Shown here piece after piece: positions 42,803 through 54,113 of a DNA stretch of 64,000 nucleotides. The notes beneath the pieces were generated by a model. The model ran no database searches. It was not told the origin of the DNA and worked only from the letters and a program-made list of their open reading frames with translations. Position 1 is the first letter of the stretch. Every line of letters begins with the position of its first letter. Location of the stretch: contig NZ_JAMXMY010000006.1 in the NCBI RefSeq assembly GCF_024055795.1, positions 248,001 through 312,000 on the forward strand, given 5' to 3'. Source of the stretch: Actinoallomurus purpureus. Its GTDB lineage: Bacteria; Actinomycetota; Actinomycetes; Streptosporangiales; Streptosporangiaceae. The position numbers and the translations under genes are program-made.

Positions 42803-43951
42803 GTGCGGGAGTACATCCTCACGTTCTTGACGGCGTCGATCGTCACCTACCTTCTCGTCCCCTTGGTGCTGAAGTTCGCGATCGCCTTCAAGGCGATGAC
42901 CCCGGTGCGCGACCGGGACGTGCACGCCATCCCCACGCCACGGCTCGGCGGCCTGGCGATGTTCTTCGGGATGTGCGCGGCGCTCCTGATGGCCTCCCGC
43001 CTGCCCCACCTGCACAAGGTGTTCACCGAGAACTCCACGTGGATCGGCCTGTTGTCGGCCGGCGGCCTGCTGGTCGTCGTGGGCATCGCCGACGACCGCT
43101 GGGAGATCGACGCGCTGACGAAGATGGCCGGTCAGGTCGCGGCGGCCGGGCTGCTCATCATGAACGGCGTCCAGCTGCTGTGGATCCCGTTGCCGGGTAA
43201 GACTCTCGCGCTGCCGCCGTCGTACGGTGTTCCGCTGACGATCCTCATCGTCGTCGCGACCATCAACGCGGTGAACTTCATCGACGGGCTCGACGGCCTG
43301 GCTGCCGGCATCGTGGGCGTCTCGGCGCTCGCCTTCTTCGTGTACGCCTATCTGGTCACGGTCGTGGCGCACCTGGACCACCAGAGCGCTCCGGCGTTGA
43401 TCGCGGCGGTCCTCGCCGGCATGTGCGTCGGGTTCCTCCCGCACAACTTCAGTCCGGCCCGGATCTTCATGGGCGACACCGGGTCCATGCTGATCGGCCT
43501 GATGCTGGCCACGTCGATGATCACGGTGTCGGGCTTCGACCCGGCGGCGCTGAAGGGGTCGATCAACCGGTTCCCGACGATCCTGCCGCTCTTGCCGGTC
43601 GCGATCCTGGTCGTGCCGTACGCCGACATGCTCATGGCCGTCGTGCGCCGGACGTACGGCGGGCGGTCGCCGTTCGCGCCGGACAAGAAGCACATGCACC
43701 ACCGGCTGCTCAACCTCGGCCACTCGCACCGGGGGGCCGCGCTGGTCATGTACCTCTGGACGGCGCTGTTCTCCTTCGGGGTGGTCGCCCTGTCCGCCGC
43801 CAAGTCGCCGCTGGTGGTGCTGGCGGCCGCGAGTGTCGTGGCCATCGCCGCGCTCGTCGTGATGGCGTTTCCGCAGTTGCGCCCGCACGGGAGGCGGCAC
43901 CGTACGGAGGACGAGACCCCCTCGGACAAGCGTCCTCGGCAGGCTGCCTGA
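42803..43951 (+). CDS. wecA: Decaprenyl-phosphate GlcNAc-1-phosphate transferase (MraY/WecA family)
   Basis: A 382-residue multipass enzyme that transfers GlcNAc-1-phosphate from UDP-GlcNAc to a polyprenyl phosphate, the first step of arabinogalactan or teichoic-type wall polymer synthesis. The GTG start is preceded by GGAGGGAGG. About eleven hydrophobic segments are visible. Family motifs are GIADDRWEID with the DD pair near residue 95, NAVNFIDGLDGLAAG near 155, FMGDTGSM near 225 and the His-rich HMHHRLL loop near 295. Its position just before the atp genes matches rfe in M. tuberculosis. Confidence 0.9.
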   Translation: MREYILTFLTASIVTYLLVPLVLKFAIAFKAMTPVRDRDVHAIPTPRLGGLAMFFGMCAALLMASRLPHLHKVFTENSTWIGLLSAGGLLVVVGIADDRWEIDALTKMAGQVAAAGLLIMNGVQLLWIPLPGKTLALPPSYGVPLTILIVVATINAVNFIDGLDGLAAGIVGVSALAFFVYAYLVTVVAHLDHQSAPALIAAVLAGMCVGFLPHNFSPARIFMGDTGSMLIGLMLATSMITVSGFDPAALKGSINRFPTILPLLPVAILVVPYADMLMAVVRRTYGGRSPFAPDKKHMHHRLLNLGHSHRGAALVMYLWTALFSFGVVALSAAKSPLVVLAAASVVAIAALVVMAFPQLRPHGRRHRTEDETPSDKRPRQAA

Positions 43952-44058
43952 CCTGGGGACTTTACCGTTACTTGGCAGGTAATTCCGAGGTGTGAGAAGC
44001 TTGTGATACCTTTCACGAACGGACAAGCGAACACTCACCGTGAACACTCGGAGCACTC

Positions 44059-44487
44059 ATGCAGTCCAACGACGCCCGGATTCTCCGCGGCGCCGCGATC
44101 CCGACTGGCATCGTCGGGCTGGTGGCCATCGTCGCCGGCCTGGTGCTCGCCGGAGCTAAGGGAGCCCTCGGCTCCGCGATCGGTGTCGCGGTTGTTCTCG
44201 TATTCTTCACCTTCGGGGTGCTCGTCGTCAGCTATGTCACGAAAATTTCCCAGCAGCTGATGATGATGGCGGGGCTGATCAGCTTTCTGATCAAGTTCAT
44301 CGCGGTGTTCGCCCTGATCGCGGCGTTCAAAGGCGTGACCCTCTGGAGCGCGCACGCCTTCGGATGGACCGTCCTCGCCCTCACGCTCGTCTGGCTCGCC
44401 GCCGAGACGAACGCGACGATCAACACGAAGACGCCGTACACGGAAACCGCCCCCCGGTCGCGTGACCAGGAGAAGTCGGGCGGATGA
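44059..44487 (+). CDS. ATP synthase-associated membrane protein (AtpI-like)
   Basis: A 142-residue membrane protein with four hydrophobic segments (AIPTGIVGLVAIVAGLVLAG, AIGVAVVLVFFTFGVLVVSY, AGLISFLIKFIAVFALIAAF, FGWTVLALTLVWLAAET). The start is ATG 44059 after GGAG. By position it corresponds to the Rv1303-type gene between wecA and atpB and probably helps assemble the c-ring or supply magnesium. The 107-base gap before it has no obvious terminator, so it may be read from the wecA transcript. Confidence 0.75.
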   Translation: MQSNDARILRGAAIPTGIVGLVAIVAGLVLAGAKGALGSAIGVAVVLVFFTFGVLVVSYVTKISQQLMMMAGLISFLIKFIAVFALIAAFKGVTLWSAHAFGWTVLALTLVWLAAETNATINTKTPYTETAPRSRDQEKSGG

Positions 44488-44547
44488 TGACAATGGACTA
44501 CTCCAATATGACTACGCGGGAGGTGGCCTGCTATCGTCCGAGACGCG

Positions 44548-44766
44548 ATGACCGGGAATGGGCGTCAGCCCAGCGAAGCGGAGAACCGCAAGTTCGCCAA
44601 CGACGTGTCGGCCGCACCTGCCACCATCGTGGCTGGGATGCTGGTCTATGGCGGTGCGGGCTGGGTGCTCGCTCGCTGGCTGCACCTGTCAGCGTTGTTC
44701 CCCATCGGGCTGGTGTTCGGCCTGGTCTTCGCTGGCTACCTGGTCTACGCCCGCTACGGCCGCTGA
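44548..44766 (+). CDS. AtpZ/AtpI-type small ATP synthase accessory protein
   Basis: A 72-residue protein with two membrane helices (PATIVAGMLVYGGAGWVLARWL and FPIGLVFGLVFAGYLVYARY), the typical AtpZ hairpin. The ATG at 44548 gives the family length. TATCGT at 44532-44537 could be a -10 element for a nearly leaderless transcript. Two different AtpI-like genes therefore precede atpB. Confidence 0.75.
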   Translation: MTGNGRQPSEAENRKFANDVSAAPATIVAGMLVYGGAGWVLARWLHLSALFPIGLVFGLVFAGYLVYARYGR

Positions 44767-44848
44767 GCGCGTCCGGCGGAGCCGTAGCCCACCGAGACGA
44801 CAGCAAGGTTGCCGCCTTGATGAGCTACGACTGCGAAAGGAACGCCGG

Positions 44849-45637
44849 GTGAGTGCGCCGCACGTCCTCGCCAAGGACTTCGAAGCCCCTGGGCTCTGGC
44901 TTTTCCAGTGGAAGCCCCTCTTCCACATCGGCCCGGTCGCCGTCGCGAAACCGATGGTGCTGAGCCTGCTCGTCATGGTGATCGTCGTGGCCTTCTTCTG
45001 GGCCGCGTTCGCCAAGCCGAAGATCGTCCCGCGGGGCGTGCAGAACCTCGGCGAGGTCGCCTACATCTTCGTCCGGGACGAGATGGGCCGCCCCTTCCTC
45101 GGCAAGGACGCCGAGAAGTGGATGCGCCTGCTCGTGCCGCTCTTCTTCTTCGTGTGGATCGGCAACCTCATGTCGGTCATCCCGTTCGCGCAGTTCCCGG
45201 TGAACTCTCGGATCGCGTTCCCGATGGTCCTCGCCGTGCTGGTCTACGTGACCTTCTGGGTCGTCGGCGTGAAGAACCAGGGCTTCTTCGGACTGCTCAA
45301 GAACGCGACGATGCCGCCCGACCTGCCGGTGGCGCTGTACTTCATCGTCATCCCGATCGAGTTCGTGTCGACCTTCTTCATCCGGCCCTTCACCCATGCG
45401 GTCCGGCTGTTCGCCAACATGTTCGCGGGTCACATTCTGATCGCGCTGTTCGCGACCGTCGGCTTCCACTTCCTGTGGGAGAAGGTCACCCCGCTGGGCT
45501 TCGGCGTCGGCGTGCTCGGTGTGGTCCTCACCATCGCCATGACCGCCTTCGAGCTGTTCATCCAGGCGGTGCAAGCCTACGTCTTCACGCTGCTGGCCGC
45601 GTTCTACATCAGCGCCGGCCTGCACGCCGACCACTGA
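44849..45637 (+). CDS. atpB: ATP synthase F0 subunit a
   Basis: A 262-residue proton-channel subunit. GTG 44849 follows AAAGGA. Five to six membrane helices are visible. The essential Arg is in FTHAVRLFANMFAGH near residue 188, and the C-terminal AFELFIQAVQAYVFTLLAAFYI helix is the family signature. It is the first gene of the complete atpBEFHAGDC operon. Confidence 0.95.
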   Translation: MSAPHVLAKDFEAPGLWLFQWKPLFHIGPVAVAKPMVLSLLVMVIVVAFFWAAFAKPKIVPRGVQNLGEVAYIFVRDEMGRPFLGKDAEKWMRLLVPLFFFVWIGNLMSVIPFAQFPVNSRIAFPMVLAVLVYVTFWVVGVKNQGFFGLLKNATMPPDLPVALYFIVIPIEFVSTFFIRPFTHAVRLFANMFAGHILIALFATVGFHFLWEKVTPLGFGVGVLGVVLTIAMTAFELFIQAVQAYVFTLLAAFYISAGLHADH

Positions 45638-45684
45638 GACTCAACCCCACGACATGACCGGCGGGCGGACCGCCGGCCGAGTGA

Positions 45685-45939
<255 letters not shown>

Positions 45940-45974
45940 CCCAGGCTCACTTCTGACGGAAGGCTGTGCACGCC

Positions 45975-46535
45975 ATGTTTTTGGCCGAACACACCGTCGG
46001 GCTACTCGCCGAGAACACGGAGAACCCGAACCCTCTGCTGCCCGACGTGGCAGAGATGGTCGTCGGCATCTTCGCGTTCCTCGTCGTGCTGTTCTTCCTC
46101 GGCAAGATCCTCGTGCCGCGCATCCAGAAGGCGCTCGAAGAGCGTACGGACGCGATCGAGGGCGGGATCAAGCGGGCCGAGGAGGCGCAGGCCGAGGCCC
46201 AGCGGACGCTTGAGCAGTACCAGACGCAGCTGGCCGAGGCCCGGCAGGAGGCCGCGCGGATCCGCGAGGAGGCGCGCGAGCAGGGCGCCCAGATCATCGC
46301 GGAGCTGCGCGACCAGGCGCAGGCCGAGGCGCAGCGGGTCATCGACCAGGCACACGCCCAGATCGACGCGGACCGGCAGCTGGCGTTCACCCAGCTCCGC
46401 GCGGAGATCGGGCAGCTCGCGGTCGAGCTGGCCGGTCGTGTCGTCGGCGAGTCCCTGGAGGACGAGTCCCGGCGTCGTGGCACCGTCGACCGGTTCCTCG
46501 ACGAGCTCGAGGACCGGGCTCGGGCGGGGGCGTAA
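45975..46535 (+). CDS. atpF: ATP synthase F0 subunit b
   Basis: A 186-residue peripheral-stalk subunit: one membrane helix (MVVGIFAFLVVLFFLGKILV) followed by a long Ala/Glu/Gln-rich coiled coil. ATG 45975 is preferred because GGAAGG ends 11 bases upstream; the in-frame GTG at 45966 is only 2 bases from that site. The stop overlaps the atpH start (TAATG). Confidence 0.94.
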   Translation: MFLAEHTVGLLAENTENPNPLLPDVAEMVVGIFAFLVVLFFLGKILVPRIQKALEERTDAIEGGIKRAEEAQAEAQRTLEQYQTQLAEARQEAARIREEAREQGAQIIAELRDQAQAEAQRVIDQAHAQIDADRQLAFTQLRAEIGQLAVELAGRVVGESLEDESRRRGTVDRFLDELEDRARAGA

Positions 46536-47350
46536 TGATCGGCGCGAGCAGGGCCTCGTTCGTCGAGGCAAGGGAGCGGCTCGAGGCCGCCCTGTCCGCC
46601 GGTGACCCGGCGGCGTTCGGCGACGAGCTGTTCGCCGTGGTGCACCTGCTCGATCGTGAGCACGTGCTGCGCCGGGCCCTGTCGGACCCGGCCCAGCCGG
46701 CCGAGCGGCGGGCCGGGCTGGCCACGGCCGTGTTCGACGGCAAGGTCTCCGCGGCGGTCCGCGACTTCGTCGCCGACGTCGTCCGGCTCCGGTGGGTGCG
46801 CTCGGTCGAGCTGGCCGACGCGTTCGAGGAGCTCGCGGTGTCGGCCGTCGCGGCCGGTGCCGAGGCGCAGCGGCGGATCGACGACCTGGAGGACGAGCTC
46901 TTCCGGTTCGGGCGGATCGTCGAGGCGCAGTCGGCGCTGCGCGGGGCGCTGGTCGACCGGCGTGTGCCGGGCGGGCCCAAGGCTGAGCTGCTGACCACGC
47001 TGCTGGAGGGCAAGACCACCGCGGCGACGCTGCGGCTGGTCACCGAGGCGGTGACGCACACGCGAGGACGTAGTCTGGAGCGAGCGCTCGAGACCTACGG
47101 ACGGATCGCGGCCGAGCGTCGTCACCGGCTGGTCGCGGTGGTCCGCACGGCGGTCGAGCTCGACGAAGGGCAGAAGACGCGCCTGACCACCGCGCTTTCG
47201 GCGCAGTACGGCCGCGACGTTCATCTGAACATCGAGGTGGATCCTTCGGTTCTGGGCGGTATTTCCGTTCAAATCGGGGACGAGGAAATCGACGGCACCA
47301 TCGCTCGCCGGCTGGAAGACGTCCGCCGGCGAATCGAACGGGCGAGCTGA
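46535..47350 (+). CDS. atpH: ATP synthase F1 subunit delta
   Basis: A 271-residue delta subunit, longer than the 180 residues of E. coli as is usual in actinobacteria. Two helical bundles are followed by the conserved C-terminal part [17 protein letters not shown] and [17 protein letters not shown]. It is translationally coupled to atpF by a one-base overlap. Confidence 0.93.
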   Translation: MIGASRASFVEARERLEAALSAGDPAAFGDELFAVVHLLDREHVLRRALSDPAQPAERRAGLATAVFDGKVSAAVRDFVADVVRLRWVRSVELADAFEELAVSAVAAGAEAQRRIDDLEDELFRFGRIVEAQSALRGALVDRRVPGGPKAELLTTLLEGKTTAATLRLVTEAVTHTRGRSLERALETYGRIAAERRHRLVAVVRTAVELDEGQKTRLTTALSAQYGRDVHLNIEVDPSVLGGISVQIGDEEIDGTIARRLEDVRRRIERAS

Positions 47351-47387
47351 ACCAAGCATCGGACTCACGGAGAGAGACGAAGAAGAC

Positions 47388-49025
47388 ATGGCGGAGCTGA
47401 CGATCCGGCCGGAGGAGATTCGGGGCGCACTTGAGCGCTTCGTCCAGGCCTATGAGCCGGAGACCGCCGCGCGCGAGGAGGTCGGGACCGTCGTCGAGTG
47501 CTTCGACGGCATCGCCTTCGTCGAGGGCCTGCCCTCGGCCATGGCGAACGAGCTCCTTGAGTTCGAGGACGGCACGCGCGGTATCGCGCTGAACCTTGAC
47601 GTTCGGCAGATCGGTGTCGTCATCCTGGGCGACTTCTCCAAGATCGAAGAGGGCCAGCAGGTACGCCGTACCGGCGAGGTCCTCTCGGTCCCCATCGGCG
47701 ATGGCTACCTCGGCCGCGTCGTGGACTCGCTGGGCAACCCCATCGACGGCAAGGGCGGGATCGAGACGACCGGCCGTCGCGAGCTGGAGCTGCAGGCGCC
47801 GGGCGTCATGCAGCGCCAGCCGGTGGGCGAGCCGCTGCAGACGGGCATCAAGGCGATCGACGCGCTGACGCCGATCGGCCGCGGTCAGCGGCAGCTGATC
47901 ATCGGTGACCGGCAGACCGGCAAGACCACGGTCGCGATCGACACCATCCTGAACCAGAAGCAGGCGTGGGAGACCGGCGACCCGAGCAAGCAGGTCCGCT
48001 GCATCTACGTCGCGGTCGGCCAGAAGGGCTCGACCATCGCGCAGGTGCGGGCCACCCTCGAAGAGGCCGGCGCGCTGGAGTACACCACGATCGTGGCGGC
48101 CCCGGCGTCCGAGCCCGCGGGCTACAAGTACATCGCCCCCTACACCGGTTCGGCCATCGGCCAGCACTGGATGTACGAGGGCAAGCACGTCCTGATCGTG
48201 TTCGACGACCTGTCCAAGCAGGCCGAGTCGTACCGCGCGATCTCGCTGCTGCTGCGCCGCCCGCCGGGCCGTGAGGCCTACCCCGGCGACGTGTTCTACC
48301 TGCACTCGCGGCTGCTGGAGCGGTGCGCGAAGCTGTCGGACGACATGGGCGCCGGCTCGATGACTGGTCTGCCGATCATCGAGACCAAGGGCAACGACGT
48401 CTCGGCCTACATCCCGACCAACGTCATCTCGATCACCGACGGCCAGGTCTTCCTGGAGACGGACCTGTTCAACCAGGGTGTCCGCCCGGCCATCAACGTC
48501 GGTATCTCGGTGTCCCGCGTCGGCGGCGCCGCGATGACCAAGGCCATGCGGAAGGCCACGAGCAACCTGAAGCTGTTCCTGTCGCAGTTCCGTGACCTGG
48601 AGGCGTTCGCCGCCTTCGCGTCCGACCTCGACGCCGCGTCGCGCGCCCAGCTGGACCGCGGTGTCCGCCTGGTCGAGCTGCTCAAGCAGCCGCAGAACGC
48701 ACCGTTCCCGATGGAGCAGCAGGTCGTCTCGATCTGGTCCGGCACGAACGGCGAGCTCGACGACGTGCCGATCGAGGACGTCCGCCGGTTCGAGGCGGAG
48801 CTCCTCGACCACGTCAGGCGCAACAACGCGGGTCTGCTGGACAGCATCCGGGAGACCGGCAAGCTCGACGACGACGCCATCTCGACCCTGAAGGACTCCA
48901 TCGCGGAGTTCAAGAAGGGCTTCGAGACCACCCACCACGGCCTGCTGGTCCAGGAACAGCCGGTCGAGGCCATCGATGAGGGTGACGTCGAGCAGGAGAA
49001 GATCACCCGCGTGAGGAAGAAGTAA
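47388..49025 (+). CDS. atpA: ATP synthase F1 subunit alpha
   Basis: A 545-residue nucleotide-binding subunit. The Walker A motif is GDRQTGKT near residue 170, Walker B is [12 protein letters not shown], and the family signature is [14 protein letters not shown]. The C-terminal 30 residues are acidic and extend past the E. coli protein, as in mycobacterial alpha subunits, where the extension suppresses ATP hydrolysis; a similar role here is inference. Confidence 0.97.
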   Translation: MAELTIRPEEIRGALERFVQAYEPETAAREEVGTVVECFDGIAFVEGLPSAMANELLEFEDGTRGIALNLDVRQIGVVILGDFSKIEEGQQVRRTGEVLSVPIGDGYLGRVVDSLGNPIDGKGGIETTGRRELELQAPGVMQRQPVGEPLQTGIKAIDALTPIGRGQRQLIIGDRQTGKTTVAIDTILNQKQAWETGDPSKQVRCIYVAVGQKGSTIAQVRATLEEAGALEYTTIVAAPASEPAGYKYIAPYTGSAIGQHWMYEGKHVLIVFDDLSKQAESYRAISLLLRRPPGREAYPGDVFYLHSRLLERCAKLSDDMGAGSMTGLPIIETKGNDVSAYIPTNVISITDGQVFLETDLFNQGVRPAINVGISVSRVGGAAMTKAMRKATSNLKLFLSQFRDLEAFAAFASDLDAASRAQLDRGVRLVELLKQPQNAPFPMEQQVVSIWSGTNGELDDVPIEDVRRFEAELLDHVRRNNAGLLDSIRETGKLDDDAISTLKDSIAEFKKGFETTHHGLLVQEQPVEAIDEGDVEQEKITRVRKK

Positions 49026-49028
49026 GGC

Positions 49029-51388
<2,360 letters not shown>

Positions 51389-51415
51389 CGCCTCGGGCGT
51401 TCGGAGGAGAAGCAA

Positions 51416-51805
51416 GTGGCAAAGCTGCACGTCGAGCTCGTCTCACCGGAGCGTGAGATCTGGGCCGGCGAAGCCGATATGGTCGTCGCCAAGACCATCG
51501 AGGGTGAGATGGGCATCCTGCCCGGTCACGCGCCGGTCCTTGGCCTGCTGGTGGACGGCAGTGTCGTGCGGATCAAGCCCGCCGACGAGTCGGAGATCAT
51601 CTCCGCGATGGTCTCCGGCGGTTTCTTCTCGGTCGCCTCCAACGAGGTGTCGGTGCTCGCCGAGTACGCCGAGCTGGGCGGCGAGATTGATCTCGACGCC
51701 GCCCGCGAGGAGTACGAGCGGGTCTCCGGGCTCGAGGGCGAGGACGCGGCGCTCGCACAGCGCCGCGCCCGGGCACGACTGCGGGCCGCAGGGCAAGAGG
51801 TCTGA
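51416..51805 (+). CDS. atpC: ATP synthase F1 subunit epsilon
   Basis: A 129-residue subunit starting at GTG 51416 after GGAGGAG. The N-terminal beta-sandwich (ELVSPEREIWAGEADMV and GEMGILPGHAPVLGLL) is complete. The C-terminal helical hairpin is Ala/Arg-rich. It closes the atp operon. Confidence 0.95.
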   Translation: MAKLHVELVSPEREIWAGEADMVVAKTIEGEMGILPGHAPVLGLLVDGSVVRIKPADESEIISAMVSGGFFSVASNEVSVLAEYAELGGEIDLDAAREEYERVSGLEGEDAALAQRRARARLRAAGQEV

Positions 51806-51838
51806 CCGTCTCGGATCGCGTGGGGGAAGCAGGGGGGA

Positions 51839-52276
51839 GTGGGCGAGTACCTGGCTTGGGACATCGGCGGGGTGCTCGTCGTCATTCTGGTGGCGGTGCT
51901 CGCCACGTTCGCCCTGCTGTCGGTGCGGCGTTGGCTACTCGAACGCCGCGGCGGCACGGTCGAATGTAGCCTTCGTGACCCTCACGGCCGTGGCGTATGG
52001 CGGCTCGGCATCGGTCGTTACAACGGTGACGAGCTGCTCTGGTTCGCGATTTTCGGCGTTCGGCTGAGGCCCCGGCGGGTGGTACACCGCCGGGGCCTCG
52101 TCGTTTCCGGCCGCCGCAAGCCGGAGGGCGAGGAGGAGGCCGCGCTCCAGCCGGACGTCGGCATCGTCGAACTCCAGGATGGCAGCGGCACCGTGGAGCT
52201 GGCGATGAGCGGATCGGCGCTGACCGGCTTCCTCGCCTGGATGGAGGCGGCCCCGCCGGGGTCGCCCATCACCTGA
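51839..52276 (+). CDS. DUF2550 membrane-anchored protein
   Basis: A 145-residue protein with one N-terminal membrane helix (GGVLVVILVAVLATFALLSV) and a cytosolic domain of about 110 residues (RLGIGRYNGDELLWFAIF...RPRRVVHRRGL) matching the DUF2550 family encoded after atpC in mycobacteria. The GTG at 51839 touches the GGGGGGA stretch, so the working ribosome site is probably GGGGGAAG further upstream. The function is unknown; it may be read from the atp operon. Confidence 0.85.
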   Translation: MGEYLAWDIGGVLVVILVAVLATFALLSVRRWLLERRGGTVECSLRDPHGRGVWRLGIGRYNGDELLWFAIFGVRLRPRRVVHRRGLVVSGRRKPEGEEEAALQPDVGIVELQDGSGTVELAMSGSALTGFLAWMEAAPPGSPIT

Positions 52277-52309
52277 CGAGGGCGCGCCTGAGATCCGTCC
52301 GCGATCGGG

Positions 52310-52903
52310 TCAGCGTTCGCCGCCCGGCTTCCACAGCACGTCGCCGTGGTCGGCGTTGGCCTTGCGGGCGAGGATGAACAGCAGGTCGGACAGCCGGTTG
52401 AGGTACTGCGCGGTCAGCGGGTTCATGTCCTCGTGCGCCGACAGGGCCGTCCACGCCGAGCGCTCGGCGCGCCGGACGACCGTACGGGCGACGTGGAGGA
52501 GGGCGGCGCCGGGAGTGCCGCCGGGAAGCACGAAGCTGCGCAGTTTCGGCAGATCGGCGTTGTGCTCGTCGCAGGCGTGCTCCAGCAGGGTGACGTAGTC
52601 CTCGGTGACCCGCAGCGGCGGGAACTCCGGCTCGGCGACGACCGGCACGCACAGGTCCGCGCCGACATCGAACAGGTCGTTCTGCACCCGGATGAGCAGC
52701 GTCGCGATGTCCTCGGGCAGGCCGCCCATGGCGAGGGCGACGCCGATCGCGCTGTTCGCCTCGTCGACGTCCGCGTACGCCACGAGCCGCGGATCGGTCT
52801 TGGCGGTGCGGCTCATGTCGCCGAGGCTGGTCGTGCCGTCGTCGCCGGTCCGCGTGTAGATCTTCGACAGGACGACGGGCTGGTCATCACGCTTCTTGGC
52901 CAT
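52310..52903 (-). CDS. Cob(I)alamin adenosyltransferase, PduO type
   Basis: A 197-residue trimeric enzyme that makes adenosylcobalamin. The N-terminus KIYTRTGDDGTTSLGDMSRTAKTD is the ATP-binding signature. AYADVDEANSAIG and the helix RVQNDLFDVGADL follow, then FVLPGGTPGAALLHVARTVVRRAER near residues 124-148 and YLNRLSDLLFILAR at the end. It is convergent with the DUF2550 gene, as in M. tuberculosis Rv1314c. Confidence 0.93.
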   Translation of the reverse strand: MAKKRDDQPVVLSKIYTRTGDDGTTSLGDMSRTAKTDPRLVAYADVDEANSAIGVALAMGGLPEDIATLLIRVQNDLFDVGADLCVPVVAEPEFPPLRVTEDYVTLLEHACDEHNADLPKLRSFVLPGGTPGAALLHVARTVVRRAERSAWTALSAHEDMNPLTAQYLNRLSDLLFILARKANADHGDVLWKPGGER

Positions 52904-53045
52904 GCCGTAACCCTAACGAGAGACGGTCCCCGCGCCTGCGCCCGATGACGCCGTCGGCCGCGAGGAGCCAGGCGTATCGATCATGAATGCCCCCGCAGCG
53001 ATAGGGTCGCTTCCCCCATTGAACGCGACAAAAGGTGCATATCGA

Positions 53046-54041
53046 ATGAAGCGCAGGGTAGTCCTCGCCGGATGTGGCGTGCTCCTCGCCGCGACGGCCG
53101 CCGTCGCGGCCGGCGGGCCGAGCCCGGCCCGGGGTACCGCCGTGACGGACTCGGCGCCGGCGGCGTTCGCGAACAGGTTCGAGCTGAAGGGGTCCTGGGC
53201 GCTGCTGTTCCGGAACAAACGGCTGGCCGGCTCCCGGGCGGCGCAGTCATTCGCGTTCGACAACGCTCATCGGCGTATCTATGTCGCCGAGCTCGGCCCG
53301 GGCGCGACATCCGGCGGCAACCTTTACATCACCCAGCTGAACTGGTCCGGCACCCGGCTCGGGCACATGACGCTCAAGGGATTCGGCCACGGAGTGTCGA
53401 TCGGCCTGGAGGTGATGGGCTCCACGCCGTACCTGTGGACCGAGGTGGACGTCGATCCGAAGAAGGGACGCGGCCGCCGCATCGCCCGCTTCAAGTACGC
53501 CGCCGGCAGGACGCTGACCAGCACCTCATCCGCGCTGAAGAAGTTCGACCTCGTGCCGGGGGCGACGGCGGAGACGGTGTCGATCGACCAGACCTACAAG
53601 CGGATCGTTCTCCGGTACTTCAAGGGGACGAGCAAGCACTACGCGACGTACGACCTGGCGGCCTTCCAGAAGAAGCACGTCTTCACGAAGGTCTACGCGG
53701 ACATCAAGGAGCCCTCATGGATGAGCACTCCGTCCTTCCAGGGCTACACGACGTACGACCGTCATCTCTACATGGTCCAGGGCACCGCGTACGGGACCGA
53801 CAACGCTCGCTCGGGAAAGGGCGACACCATGCTCACCTCGGTGGACCTCGCCACCGGTCGGGTCGAACAGCGGCAGGTGCGGACCACGGCGGGCTCGTCC
53901 CTGTACACGCGTGAGCCGGAGGGACTGGCGATCCAGGTGGTGAACGGAGCACCACGGCTCTGCATCGGCTTCGCCACCACGGCGACGGCGACCAGTACGA
54001 CTCGGCTCTTCACCGTCTACGACACGAGCAAGCGGGTGTGA
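53046..54041 (+). CDS. Secreted TagC-like beta-propeller protein
   Basis: A 331-residue exported protein. ATG 53046 (KRRVVLAGCGVLLAATAAVAAGG) opens a signal peptide; a Cys at residue 10 lies too early for a normal lipobox. The mature part has blade-like repeats: QSFAFDNAHRRIYVAEL, GNLYITQLNWSGTRLGHM, LKGFGHGVSIGLEVMG and the C-terminal YTREPEGLAIQ. This pattern matches proteins annotated as teichoic acid biosynthesis protein C and the phage P68 RBP/TagC-like propeller. A direct role in teichoic acid synthesis is doubtful; carbohydrate binding or hydrolysis at the surface is more plausible. Confidence 0.75.
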   Translation: MKRRVVLAGCGVLLAATAAVAAGGPSPARGTAVTDSAPAAFANRFELKGSWALLFRNKRLAGSRAAQSFAFDNAHRRIYVAELGPGATSGGNLYITQLNWSGTRLGHMTLKGFGHGVSIGLEVMGSTPYLWTEVDVDPKKGRGRRIARFKYAAGRTLTSTSSALKKFDLVPGATAETVSIDQTYKRIVLRYFKGTSKHYATYDLAAFQKKHVFTKVYADIKEPSWMSTPSFQGYTTYDRHLYMVQGTAYGTDNARSGKGDTMLTSVDLATGRVEQRQVRTTAGSSLYTREPEGLAIQVVNGAPRLCIGFATTATATSTTRLFTVYDTSKRV

Positions 54042-54077
54042 GGCCCGCCGCCTACCTCGGCGGCGGGCCTCACACCC
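54034..54077. terminator. Strong hairpin after TagC-like gene
   Basis: A perfect 19-base stem (arms 54034-54052 and 54059-54077) encloses a 6-base loop and starts inside the last codons of the gene. It lies between convergent genes. Its right arm shares CACACCC with the next hairpin, so the two cannot form together in full. Confidence 0.8.
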
Positions 54078-54108
54078 GTGACCACGCCCGGCGTGGTCAC
54101 GGGGTGTG
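54071..54108. terminator. Second, overlapping hairpin before the peptidase stop
   Basis: CACACCCGTGACCACGCC (54071-54088) pairs with 54090-54108 with one bulged G. It shares 54071-54077 with the first hairpin. It ends 6 bases from the stop of the convergent peptidase gene and is likely its terminator. Confidence 0.7.
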
Positions 54109-54113
54109 TGGGG

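Noticed and set aside
53046-54041. Calling the TagC-like gene a lipoprotein
   Set aside because: The only early Cys is at residue 10, before the hydrophobic core of the signal peptide, so no usable lipobox exists.
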